Assembly (NCBI GenBank): GCA_022511205.1
Contig: JAFLRY010000003.1
Location: 37,633-101,632, forward strand
Source of the DNA: Eubacterium sp.
GTDB taxonomy: Bacteria > Bacillota > Clostridia > Oscillospirales > Acutalibacteraceae
DNA: 64,000 nt
Direction of reading: 5' to 3'
Below are positions 57,343-64,000 of the stretch, piece after piece. The notes below the pieces were generated by a model. That model saw only the letters and a program-made list of their open reading frames with translations, was not told the origin of the DNA and did no database searches. The position numbers and the translations under genes were made by a program. The stretch's first letter is position 1. Each line of letters opens with the position of its first letter.

Positions 57343-57990
57343 TCAGTATTCAAGCGTGCCGTTCACTTTTTCCTTCATTTCTTTCAAGCGCTTGTGTTCG
57401 TTTCTTATATCTCTTATAACGCTGAAACTGCCCAACGCGGCAAAAAGATATCCCATTCCCAAATTAGCGGCATTGACCTTAAGGTATTCAACGAAATGGG
57501 TTTTATAATAATTAAAAATAGTTAAGAACTCCCCGTTCAGCTCATCGTCCATAACGATTGAGATGATGTCACTCAAAATCTGCCCGGCGAAAACACCGAT
57601 TATTACGGCTATGATAACACACCAAAGCTTATTCATATTCTGCTTTACCTTCATCAGATCGTATCCCTTTGAAGCTAAAAAGGCGATCAAAAATCCAAGC
57701 CAGCCAACGAACCATCCGAAGCTTGAAACGATTGCCCACGGAATAGCGCCGATCAATCCTCCCGCAAGCGCGCCGATAAATCCGAGCAGATAGTTCCTTG
57801 AAAGCGAATTCTGCGTTTCCAAATATTTTCTTGCGGTTTCTTTCGCATACTGCGCGCTGTCTGCCTGCCACTGATTATCGTAAGATTCAACGCTATTGGA
57901 CGGTGCCGGTTGCGAAACGCTCGCTCCGCAGGAGCCGCAAAATTTTGCGCCGTCGTCTAATTGCGCGCCGCAATATGAACAAAAAGGCAT
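57343..57990 (-). CDS. Zinc-ribbon membrane protein
   Basis: A 215-residue protein with an N-terminal zinc ribbon CSYCGAQLDDGAKFCGSCG (residues 4-22), a linker and then three or so membrane spans at about 65-155, followed by a charged helical C-terminus. Such proteins are common in clostridia and their function is unknown. The GGAGGGAAAG ribosome site supports the start. It stands alone, convergent with the 160-aa gene. Confidence 0.85.
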   Translation of the reverse strand: MPFCSYCGAQLDDGAKFCGSCGASVSQPAPSNSVESYDNQWQADSAQYAKETARKYLETQNSLSRNYLLGFIGALAGGLIGAIPWAIVSSFGWFVGWLGFLIAFLASKGYDLMKVKQNMNKLWCVIIAVIIGVFAGQILSDIISIVMDDELNGEFLTIFNYYKTHFVEYLKVNAANLGMGYLFAALGSFSVIRDIRNEHKRLKEMKEKVNGTLEY

Positions 57991-58107
57991 TTTCTTTCCC
58001 TCCGCATTTCTAATTGTTTATGAACAGACTGTTAACATTTCTGCTTTATTTATATCATATAACACGCAGACTTGTCAACGATTTTGATTATTGCCTGAGC
58101 ACATTAT

Positions 58108-59889
58108 TCAGGCTTTATCCATCTGATATTTTTCGCCCTGGGTTTTGAACATTTCGCAGTATTTGCCGTTAAGGGCAATTAGCTCGTCGTGGGTTCCCGA
58201 TTCGGCGATTTTTCCGTTTTCCATATAGTAGATCATATCAAAATCCCTGACCGTTGAAAGGCGGTGGGCAACCATGATCGTAGTGGAAGCGTTGGCGATA
58301 TCCAAAATGTTTTCCATCAGCTTTGCCTCGGCAAAGGGGTCAAGGGCCGACGAGGGTTCGTCCAGAAGGAGCAAGCCGAAATCGCCTGTAAACAGTCTCG
58401 CTATCGCGAGGCGCTGGGCTTCGCCGCCGGATAATACGATGCCGTTTTCCTCGAATTCACGGGAGATCGGCGCGTCCAGTCCGTTCGCGCTTTTGCAAAT
58501 TTTTTCCAAGCCGACTTTATTTATAACTTCGATCAGTTTTTCATCAGAAATGTTATGGTAAATCGATAAATTTTCCCGCAAGGTCATTGCGAGAATACGC
58601 TCATTTTGAAACGCCGTGCCGATTTTCATACGAAGCCTGTGAACGTCATATGCCTTTACGTTCGTGCCGTTTATCAGTATTTCGCCGTCGCTTACGTCAT
58701 ACAAGCGGAGCAAAAGTTTTATCAGCGTTGATTTTCCCGCGCCGTTTTCGCCAACGATTGCGATACGCTGACCGGCTTTGATATTCATATTGATTTCGTT
58801 TAACGAGAAGGCGCTGTTATCATACCCGAAGGAAACGTCTCGCAACTGAATATCAAAAGCTTCTTCGGGCGGTGACAGTTTATTCTCCGCAGGCGGCTCG
58901 ATATCTGACTTCGCGTCAAAAAACTTTTTGATTTCTTCTACCTGCGCCGTATAATTGAGCAGCATATTGATATTTCCGAAAATGCTCGTAAGGTTGCCGG
59001 ATAAAACCGTGGTAGCGGCAGTCAGTGAAGCGTAAAGCCCGATCTTGCTTATATCTCCGCCTATTATGAACAGCACTATGTAGGCTAAGATCACTGCCGT
59101 TTGAACAGGGGAGAGCAACCCTTGAAGGAATACATAGGGCAAAGTCTTTTTGGCGAATTTTTTATATTCGCTGCGGGAGCTTTCAAATGAGCCCTCCGCC
59201 ATATTTAAAAGCTTTTCTCCCGCGTCGGAAGATCGCAGCTCAGCGGCATTATCCTTTTGCTTCAGCGATTGCAATACATAATTGAAGGGCTTCCATACTT
59301 CGATAGCGTTTTTATGATAATCGGCGGTAGGCTTTATTTTTACGTAGTCAACCAAGGACGATATTGCAATGAACAGCAAGCTGATAAACACCAAAGCTAT
59401 ATCGGCGGAAAGAATGATCGAGCCCATAGCGATCAGCGTTACGAGATCCTTTAACAGTAACGGAACGGCGTAAGAAACGGCAAAGGCCTGATTTGGAAAA
59501 TGCTCCTGCGCATAGGCAAACTGAGAATAGAATTTCGGATCGTCATAGTATTTGTAATCGGAATAAAGGGCTTTCCTGTTAACCTCGTTTCTGATTTTGT
59601 TCATTATCCTTCCGTTTGCGTAATTGGAATTTACCGAATTCAAAATCATCTGAACGGCGCCGATCGCCGCCATTATCAAGGCTATCACCAAAATCGTTAA
59701 TATGATTTTGTTTCGCGGCTCTTCGTTTACAACGGCATCAATGGCAATTTTGGGCAGTATCGTGGATAAATAAGTCTGCGCCGGCTGTAAAACCATAGAG
59801 CAAAGAAGCGTTACGAATACGTACATTTTACCGTATTTCCAAAACGGCTTTAAAAGGAATAAGATATATTTTATTCTGGTTTTATCCAT
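58108..59889 (-). CDS. ABC exporter, fused membrane and ATPase domains
   Basis: A 593-residue half-transporter. The N-terminal six-span domain (1-320) and the ATPase with Walker A GENGAGKST, signature LSGGEAQRLAIARL, Walker B LLLLDEPSSALD and H-loop AHRLS are complete. It would dimerise to export a peptide, lipid or drug. The gene lies 16 bp downstream of the AAA ATPase gene on the same strand, so the two are probably co-transcribed, an unusual pairing. Confidence 0.92.
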   Translation of the reverse strand: MDKTRIKYILFLLKPFWKYGKMYVFVTLLCSMVLQPAQTYLSTILPKIAIDAVVNEEPRNKIILTILVIALIMAAIGAVQMILNSVNSNYANGRIMNKIRNEVNRKALYSDYKYYDDPKFYSQFAYAQEHFPNQAFAVSYAVPLLLKDLVTLIAMGSIILSADIALVFISLLFIAISSLVDYVKIKPTADYHKNAIEVWKPFNYVLQSLKQKDNAAELRSSDAGEKLLNMAEGSFESSRSEYKKFAKKTLPYVFLQGLLSPVQTAVILAYIVLFIIGGDISKIGLYASLTAATTVLSGNLTSIFGNINMLLNYTAQVEEIKKFFDAKSDIEPPAENKLSPPEEAFDIQLRDVSFGYDNSAFSLNEINMNIKAGQRIAIVGENGAGKSTLIKLLLRLYDVSDGEILINGTNVKAYDVHRLRMKIGTAFQNERILAMTLRENLSIYHNISDEKLIEVINKVGLEKICKSANGLDAPISREFEENGIVLSGGEAQRLAIARLFTGDFGLLLLDEPSSALDPFAEAKLMENILDIANASTTIMVAHRLSTVRDFDMIYYMENGKIAESGTHDELIALNGKYCEMFKTQGEKYQMDKA

Positions 59890-59905
59890 AAGCCTTCACC
59901 TATGC

Positions 59906-60805
59906 TTAAAAATTGAATTTGTCCTCATTTTCCTTGAAGAATTCCTGATATACTTTAACACATTCAAGATCTGTCCATTTGGAAATGCTTACAGGATTTG
60001 AATCAATGTCATATATCCGCGCCCCTTTGAGCGAGAGGAGGAATGGGGAATGGGTGGATATGATAAACTGACAGCCGTGATTTCTTACGCAATCCTCAAT
60101 GAAATATTTGAGTTCAAGCTGATTTGCGGGGGAAAGGCTGTTTTCGGGTTCGTCCAGCAGATATAACGCGTCGTCGGCAATGGCATCAACAAATAGCGAT
60201 AAGGAGCTTTCGCCGTTTGAGCGTTCCTCAACGTTTCGCCTTAAGCGGGAACGGAGGAACTGAGACTGGCTCACTTTCCTGTTTCGTGAGTCGACCACCT
60301 TTTTCCAGCGGTCATAATCGTCAAGCCCGTGAAGGGTAGTGTCCGCGCTGTCGCTGTTGTTATCCAGCCATTCACGCAATAGATCCTCCCGTTTGTCATT
60401 GATGCCGTCGTTGATTCGGCGGATATCAAGAACGCGTTCAAACACGTCATCACTTGTGATCACGGAGCTGTTTAAGGATAAAGATTTTTCCAGCTCGTAG
60501 TCGCAAAGCTCAACGTAATCATCGAAAAAATCACTGCGATTAAAAGGAGAGTTTCTCTTCAGATCCAGCTTTTCCGCGATAACGTTCAGAATCGTGCTTT
60601 TACCGCTTCCGTTATTTCCGCAGATTATAGTGATATCGCGGAATTCAAGCCAGTCCGGCAAGCCGCGGTCACGAAACATTCCGAAAGGATATTTTGTCGT
60701 ATAGCAGGTGCGGAAATTCTTCGTTTTAAAGCTCGCGCTTTGCACGTTGAAGAAATCCTCATCCTCATCCCGTGAGGGCAAATGAAAAGAACTCAAATAA
60801 ATCAT
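59906..60805 (-). CDS. AAA-family ATPase (AAA_21/SbcC-like), stand-alone
   Basis: A 299-residue ATPase with ABC-type motifs: Walker A GNNGSGKST at residues 63-71, Walker B ALYLLDEPENSLSPA near residue 210, and the switch STHSPFLLS near 245. No TOPRIM domain is present, so it is not a full OLD nuclease. ATG at 60805 follows GGAGG by eight bases; an in-frame TTG at 60820 is less likely. Single-domain ATPases of this kind occur in defence modules, but no partner toxin or nuclease is adjacent: the next gene is an ABC exporter. Confidence 0.86.
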   Translation of the reverse strand: MIYLSSFHLPSRDEDEDFFNVQSASFKTKNFRTCYTTKYPFGMFRDRGLPDWLEFRDITIICGNNGSGKSTILNVIAEKLDLKRNSPFNRSDFFDDYVELCDYELEKSLSLNSSVITSDDVFERVLDIRRINDGINDKREDLLREWLDNNSDSADTTLHGLDDYDRWKKVVDSRNRKVSQSQFLRSRLRRNVEERSNGESSLSLFVDAIADDALYLLDEPENSLSPANQLELKYFIEDCVRNHGCQFIISTHSPFLLSLKGARIYDIDSNPVSISKWTDLECVKVYQEFFKENEDKFNF

Positions 60806-61026
60806 CGCTAAATCCTCCAATCAAGTATTCAAATTGTATCATATTTTTCAGTGAAAAACAATTAAAACAGACCGTCTCAGAGGTTGAGTCCCATATTTCG
60901 TACGATAACAGAAAATTTTGATAGACGTTATAATTATCCGAATCATATTTTATCTGTACAAAAGGATGATAAGCGATTATAATTATACTGAAATTTCATA
61001 AAACCGTTAAAGGATGGATTACAAAT

Positions 61027-61998
61027 ATGGAGCCGAGAGGCACGAATAATGTAACTAAGGAAGCCGCGCGTAAATTTGCCGTTGCGGTGCTTGAGAAAAA
61101 ATTATCTTGCAAGGTCAGCAGTATAAAATATCTCGGCGGAGGCGCGTTTGGGTTTGTGTATCTCGCTGAAATTGATAAGCAACCCGAAAAACTCATTATG
61201 AAGGCGTGCCGAACCAACGGTATGTGCGGGAGGGAAGCACAGAGTCTTACACTGCTTGGAAAAAACAGCATTATAAAAATTCCGAAGGTGTATTTCACTT
61301 TCCTCGCTTCCGATGATATTCCTATCGATTTTATCTGTATGGAATTTATAGAGGGAACGGACTGCTTTACAAATCGTGCTTTTCTTTTTAAATCTTCAAG
61401 AAAGAGAAAAGAATTTGCCGATAAAATCACATCTGCAATGCGCGTTTGGCACGAAACGGAAAATGACAAATTCGGACTTGTGGGTAACGCAATTTATGAT
61501 TCGTGGCTTGATTATTATAAACCGTTTTCCGAGGATATTCTCTTGACTGCAAGGAAACTGCATAAACAGGGCAGGCTCAAGGAAAGCGTTATGGACGCTA
61601 TGGAAAGAGCCTGGAGCGCGTTCGATGAGATTTTCAGCGAACCTGTTGAAAAAGCGGGCTTGATTCACGGCGATTTGAACGTGATGAACATAATGGCTGA
61701 TAAGAATTTAAATCCTACTGCTATTATCGATCCTCTCGAATGCTGTTGGGCAGACACGGAATACGATTTGTTTTCTCTTCGCAATATGACAGGGGAGCGT
61801 TTCGGACTTTATGAAACCTACAAATCCAAATACCACGTATCGGAAAAGTGCGATTTGAAAACCTCGTTTTACGCCCTTTTCTTTGAGGTTTACTGCTATA
61901 TCCTTGCGGGCGTGGAAACCGTTACGATCCCGCCGGTGCTTGTAAAGCGCATGAATAAGGAATTGAAAAAGCTGAGCAGTAAACCGATGAATAAATAA
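61027..61998 (+). CDS. Aminoglycoside/fructosamine-kinase-fold phosphotransferase
   Basis: A 323-residue kinase-like protein with nucleotide loop YLGGGAFGFVYLAEI (residues 38-52), catalytic loop LIHGDLNVMNIM with Asp in HGDLN, and metal site AIIDPLECCWAD. The substrate cannot be told: small-molecule kinase or antibiotic-modifying enzyme are both possible. No clear ribosome site is found before the ATG at 61027. It is the second APH-fold protein in the window; the other is at 48.6 kb and shares no close sequence. Confidence 0.83.
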   Translation: MEPRGTNNVTKEAARKFAVAVLEKKLSCKVSSIKYLGGGAFGFVYLAEIDKQPEKLIMKACRTNGMCGREAQSLTLLGKNSIIKIPKVYFTFLASDDIPIDFICMEFIEGTDCFTNRAFLFKSSRKRKEFADKITSAMRVWHETENDKFGLVGNAIYDSWLDYYKPFSEDILLTARKLHKQGRLKESVMDAMERAWSAFDEIFSEPVEKAGLIHGDLNVMNIMADKNLNPTAIIDPLECCWADTEYDLFSLRNMTGERFGLYETYKSKYHVSEKCDLKTSFYALFFEVYCYILAGVETVTIPPVLVKRMNKELKKLSSKPMNK

Positions 61999-62113
61999 TG
62001 ATATATTATATCTTAAAGTAGCTTGTTTCCTTGTTTGAAGAATACAATGATATTTAACAATCGGATATGCTCAGGTTGTCATAAGAGAAAAGTTCGATTT
62101 TTTAAAAATTTAT

Positions 62114-62141
62114 TGCAACCGTGCCGCAAAAAAGTTGTCTA
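62114..62141 (+). promoter_or_regulatory. ECF-type promoter upstream of the sigma factor
   Basis: TGCAACC (62114-62120), 16-bp spacer, GTCTA (62137-62141). The AAC and GTC cores and spacing fit an ECF sigma promoter and imply autoregulation; a T-rich element lies upstream. Confidence 0.65.
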
Positions 62142-62177
62142 TTACAGTGAGGGCACGTTTGGGAAAGGAGGTCATAT

Positions 62178-62741
62178 ATGGATGATAACGAAATCGTTGA
62201 TTTGTATTGGCGGCGAGACGAGCAGGCCATCAAAGAAACCGCCGACAAATACGGTGCTTATTGCTTAAAGATTTCGTTAAATATCCTTGAGGATATGCCC
62301 GACAGCGAAGAAAACGTAAACGATACATATATGAATGCATGGTCATCTATCCCTCCGCACCGCCCCGATTCGCTTAAAGCGTTTCTCGCGAGAATCGCTC
62401 GCAACCTTGCGCTGAACAGATATAAAGCGGCACATACTCAAAAGCGCCATGCTTCTGAGTTTGCATTGTCTATTGATGAATTGGATATTTGTACTCCATC
62501 AAAAATCACCGTTGAGGATGAGGCGGGAATGGCACAGCTGGGCAAATGTATCAGCGATTTTCTGTATCAGCAAAGTACAGACGCGCGGGGAGTATTTGTT
62601 TGCAGATATTTTTACTGTGAATCTATCGAAGAGATAGCGGTCCGTTTTGGGTATCGCCACAGCAAAATCAAATCCATGCTAATGCGGACAAGAACGAGGC
62701 TGAAATCTTATCTACAAAAGGAGGGGTATTTTGAAGAATGA
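62178..62741 (+). CDS. RNA polymerase ECF-type sigma factor
   Basis: A 187-residue sigma-70 family protein. Region 2 spans about 20-85 (AYCLKISLNILEDMPDSEEN, then DTYMNAWSSIPPHRP), and region 4 about 125-180 with FVCRYFYCESIEEIAVRFGY and LMRTRTRLKSYL. AAAGGAGG precedes the ATG. Its own ECF-like promoter upstream and the overlapping downstream membrane protein suggest an autoregulated sigma/anti-sigma unit. Confidence 0.92.
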   Translation: MDDNEIVDLYWRRDEQAIKETADKYGAYCLKISLNILEDMPDSEENVNDTYMNAWSSIPPHRPDSLKAFLARIARNLALNRYKAAHTQKRHASEFALSIDELDICTPSKITVEDEAGMAQLGKCISDFLYQQSTDARGVFVCRYFYCESIEEIAVRFGYRHSKIKSMLMRTRTRLKSYLQKEGYFEE

Positions 62742-63264
62742 AGTATTGCTGAAAGCGATCACTGAAATAGACGATGAGCTTGTTTTATCGGCGCACCGTT
62801 CTGCGTTTCCCAAAAGAAATGTCATAAAGTATTTCGGCGCATGCGCGGCGGCATGTCTTATATTCGTGTGCGGGATCATTTTCCTTTCACACAGTAACAG
62901 CGATCCGAAGATATTATTTAACGGCGCGGTCGTTTCATCGCAACCGATTACGGTAATATCTAATGACACACGTCAGGCGGAGGATCAGAGCATTATCGCA
63001 TTGCCGCTTGAAATCGTTTCTAAGGGCGATTTAACAGTAGAGTCTGTTGGCGGAACCATAGAAATGTATTCTTCAAAGACAAACGAGCAGTTATGTGTCG
63101 GTCAATTTTGTAAAGCAAAGGGTTCTGTAGCCGTGGAGTGGACTATTGAAAATCCGGACCACAGCCAGACCTATAAAATTCAAGTGAATGATCAAGAAAT
63201 AACGCTCATTCTAAAGTATGAGCAAACAACAAATGAATGGATATTAATTAAATCGGAGGATTAA
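62731..63264 (+). CDS. Putative membrane anti-sigma partner
   Basis: A 177-residue protein with a short cytoplasmic N-terminus (residues 1-33, LLKAITEIDDELVLSAHR), one membrane span at about 35-53 and an extracytoplasmic domain. This is the plan of a single-span anti-sigma factor, but I see no ZAS zinc motif, so the assignment rests on position and topology. The TTG start at 62731 overlaps the sigma gene end by 11 bp and uses AAAGGAGGGG. Confidence 0.72.
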   Translation: MKNEVLLKAITEIDDELVLSAHRSAFPKRNVIKYFGACAAACLIFVCGIIFLSHSNSDPKILFNGAVVSSQPITVISNDTRQAEDQSIIALPLEIVSKGDLTVESVGGTIEMYSSKTNEQLCVGQFCKAKGSVAVEWTIENPDHSQTYKIQVNDQEITLILKYEQTTNEWILIKSED

Positions 63265-63268
63265 AACT

Positions 63269-63856
63269 ATGAAAAAACTTTTATCAATTTTATTAGCAGC
63301 ATTACTCGTTCTTTCTCTTGCTGCCTGCAGTTCCAACAACAATCCCGGCGGCTCAGATACGCCGAACAATGAAACAGGCGCGGTAAACAGCGCTTTGGAG
63401 TTACTTAACACGGTATGGGCAAGCTATGGCGATGACGAGAAGTTCCCGTCAGCCGGCGGCGATATGACTGAGGAAAATATGTCTATGGAGGGTCCCGGCA
63501 AATTCGGCGTTGAAGATGCCGCTATGCTCGATTCTACTCTCGGTTTCCCAGAAGCTTCTGTAGCTAAGATCGACGATGCCGCTTCGCTCGTTCATATGAT
63601 GAATGCCAACACCTTCACCTGCGGCGCTTTCCACGTTGCCAATGCTGCTGACGTTGACGCTGTTGCCGCTGAGGTTAAGGATAATATTATGAACAGACAG
63701 TGGATATGCGGCTTCCCGGATAAGCTCGTTATCGTAAACGTTGACGGCTATATCGTGGCTTTCTTCGGCGCAACGGATCTTGTTGACGGCTTCAACGCAA
63801 AGCTCGCAGCGGCTTACACCTCTGCTAAGACTGTTTGTGACGAGCCTATTGCCTAA
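63269..63856 (+). CDS. Lipoprotein resembling DUF4358
   Basis: A 195-residue lipoprotein with lipobox LAAC (Cys20), a low-complexity Ser/Asn linker, and a globular domain with FGVEDAAMLDSTLGFPEASV and VNVDGYIVAFFGATD. This resembles clostridial DUF4358 lipoproteins, which are often next to MBOAT acyltransferases, as here. The start follows the anti-sigma-like gene by 4 bp, so it may belong to the same ECF regulon. AATCGGAGG precedes the ATG. Confidence 0.8.
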   Translation: MKKLLSILLAALLVLSLAACSSNNNPGGSDTPNNETGAVNSALELLNTVWASYGDDEKFPSAGGDMTEENMSMEGPGKFGVEDAAMLDSTLGFPEASVAKIDDAASLVHMMNANTFTCGAFHVANAADVDAVAAEVKDNIMNRQWICGFPDKLVIVNVDGYIVAFFGATDLVDGFNAKLAAAYTSAKTVCDEPIA

Positions 63857-63882
63857 GAAAATATCATAGCGGAGTATAAATC

Positions 63883-64000
63883 ATGTTATTTTCAAGCATT
63901 CCGTTTTTGTTTTATTTTATTCCCTGCGTGGTAACAGTCTATTTCGCAGTTCCGAAATGTTTGAAGAACAGTGTTTTACTTCTATCCAGTCTGTTTTTCT
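63883..64000 (+). CDS. MBOAT-family O-acyltransferase (AlgI-like), 3'-truncated
   Basis: The first 39 codons of a membrane-bound O-acyltransferase: MLFSSIPFLFYFIPCVV is the characteristic N-terminus (compare MVFSSxxFLFxFLP in AlgI-like proteins), then PKCLKNSVLLLSSLFF. The gene runs past the window end. GCGGAGTATAA precedes the ATG. It follows the lipoprotein by 26 bp, so the unit may modify cell-surface polysaccharides by O-acetylation. Confidence 0.88.
   Translation, partial: MLFSSIPFLFYFIPCVVTVYFAVPKCLKNSVLLLSSLFF

Noticed and set aside
59906..60820. OLD-family anti-phage nuclease
   Set aside because: The TOPRIM nuclease domain is absent; only the ATPase part is present.
1..64000. CRISPR arrays, IS elements, prophage or replication origin
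   Set aside because: No regularly spaced direct repeats, transposase, integrase or DnaA-box cluster were seen in reading both strands.

Overview
The window looks like chromosome of a low-to-mid GC, endospore-forming gut member of the Clostridia (Oscillospiraceae/Ruminococcus-like). The evidence is gene content: spoVAC/spoVAD/spoVAE and ypeB spore genes, a ctsR-mcsA-mcsB-clpC stress operon, an aspS-gatCAB operon, a B. subtilis-type EF-P modification set, and an autoregulated ECF sigma unit, together with AGGAGG ribosome sites, TTGACA/TATAAT promoters and many plant/host-glycan hydrolases. No rRNA, tRNA, CRISPR array, transposase or phage gene was found. The assignment is inference from gene content only.

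Layout. 1-1.4 kb: end of aroQ, then efp and a CD1247-like acidic Zn-ribbon protein. 1.4-2.8 kb: nucleotide housekeeping (MazG-like, two Nudix). 2.8-4.6 kb: a lipoprotein and ypeB. 4.6-8.2 kb: proB-proA and a Wzx/SpoVB-like flippase. 8.3-12.8 kb: glycogen phosphorylase and a GH13 alpha-glucan hydrolase. 12.9-15.6 kb: a small membrane protein, a membrane metallophosphoesterase, and an unrecognised 132-aa protein behind a long structured leader. 15.6-19.9 kb: divergent GH78 rhamnosidase and GH2 beta-glucuronidase with a PAS protein. 20-25 kb: aspS-gatC-gatA-gatB. 25.3-31 kb: spoVAD, spoVAE (inverted), spoVAC, interleaved with an ABC ATPase, an MBL hydrolase and small unknowns. 31.4-35.5 kb: GH3 beta-glucosidase, then an XRE repressor divergent from a secreted Asp/Phe-repeat, BspA-LRR, SPSTG-anchored protein. 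36-37.3 kb: a YmfI-like EF-P reductase and a HIT protein. 37.7-42.5 kb: a 40-aa Gly/Cys-rich protein and ctsR-mcsA-mcsB-clpC. 42.5-49.6 kb: YfcE-type phosphodiesterase, three small genes behind a sigma-E-like promoter, ymfF-ymfH (M16), lgt, folD, a kinase. 49.7-56.7 kb: metallophosphoesterase plus GPH transporter, CDP-alcohol transferase, AraC/GyrI regulator, a GPH transporter with a long cytoplasmic tail. 57-61 kb: zinc-ribbon membrane protein, ABC exporter plus AAA ATPase. 61-64 kb: APH-fold kinase, ECF sigma, its putative membrane partner, a lipoprotein and the start of an AlgI-like MBOAT.

How the parts work together: efp (K32 in a KPGKG loop), a YmfI-like reductase and the YmfF/YmfH M16 pair together suggest 5-aminopentanol-type EF-P modification, although the genes are spread over 46 kb. 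The spore genes serve dipicolinate uptake and germination. The GH78/GH2/GH3/GH13 enzymes and two GPH permeases indicate scavenging of plant or host glycosides.

Most notable signals: (1) three copies of a ~190-230 bp intergenic element with compensatory changes in several stems; (2) a ~215-nt leader at 15.36-15.57 kb on the minus strand with mutually exclusive terminator/antiterminator pairings in front of an orphan protein; (3) an McsB whose Cys167-equivalent residue is Ser; (4) twin operator palindromes in the promoter of the Asp/Phe-repeat surface protein; (5) inverted repeats embracing forespore-like promoter and ribosome sites of both spoVAD and spoVAE.
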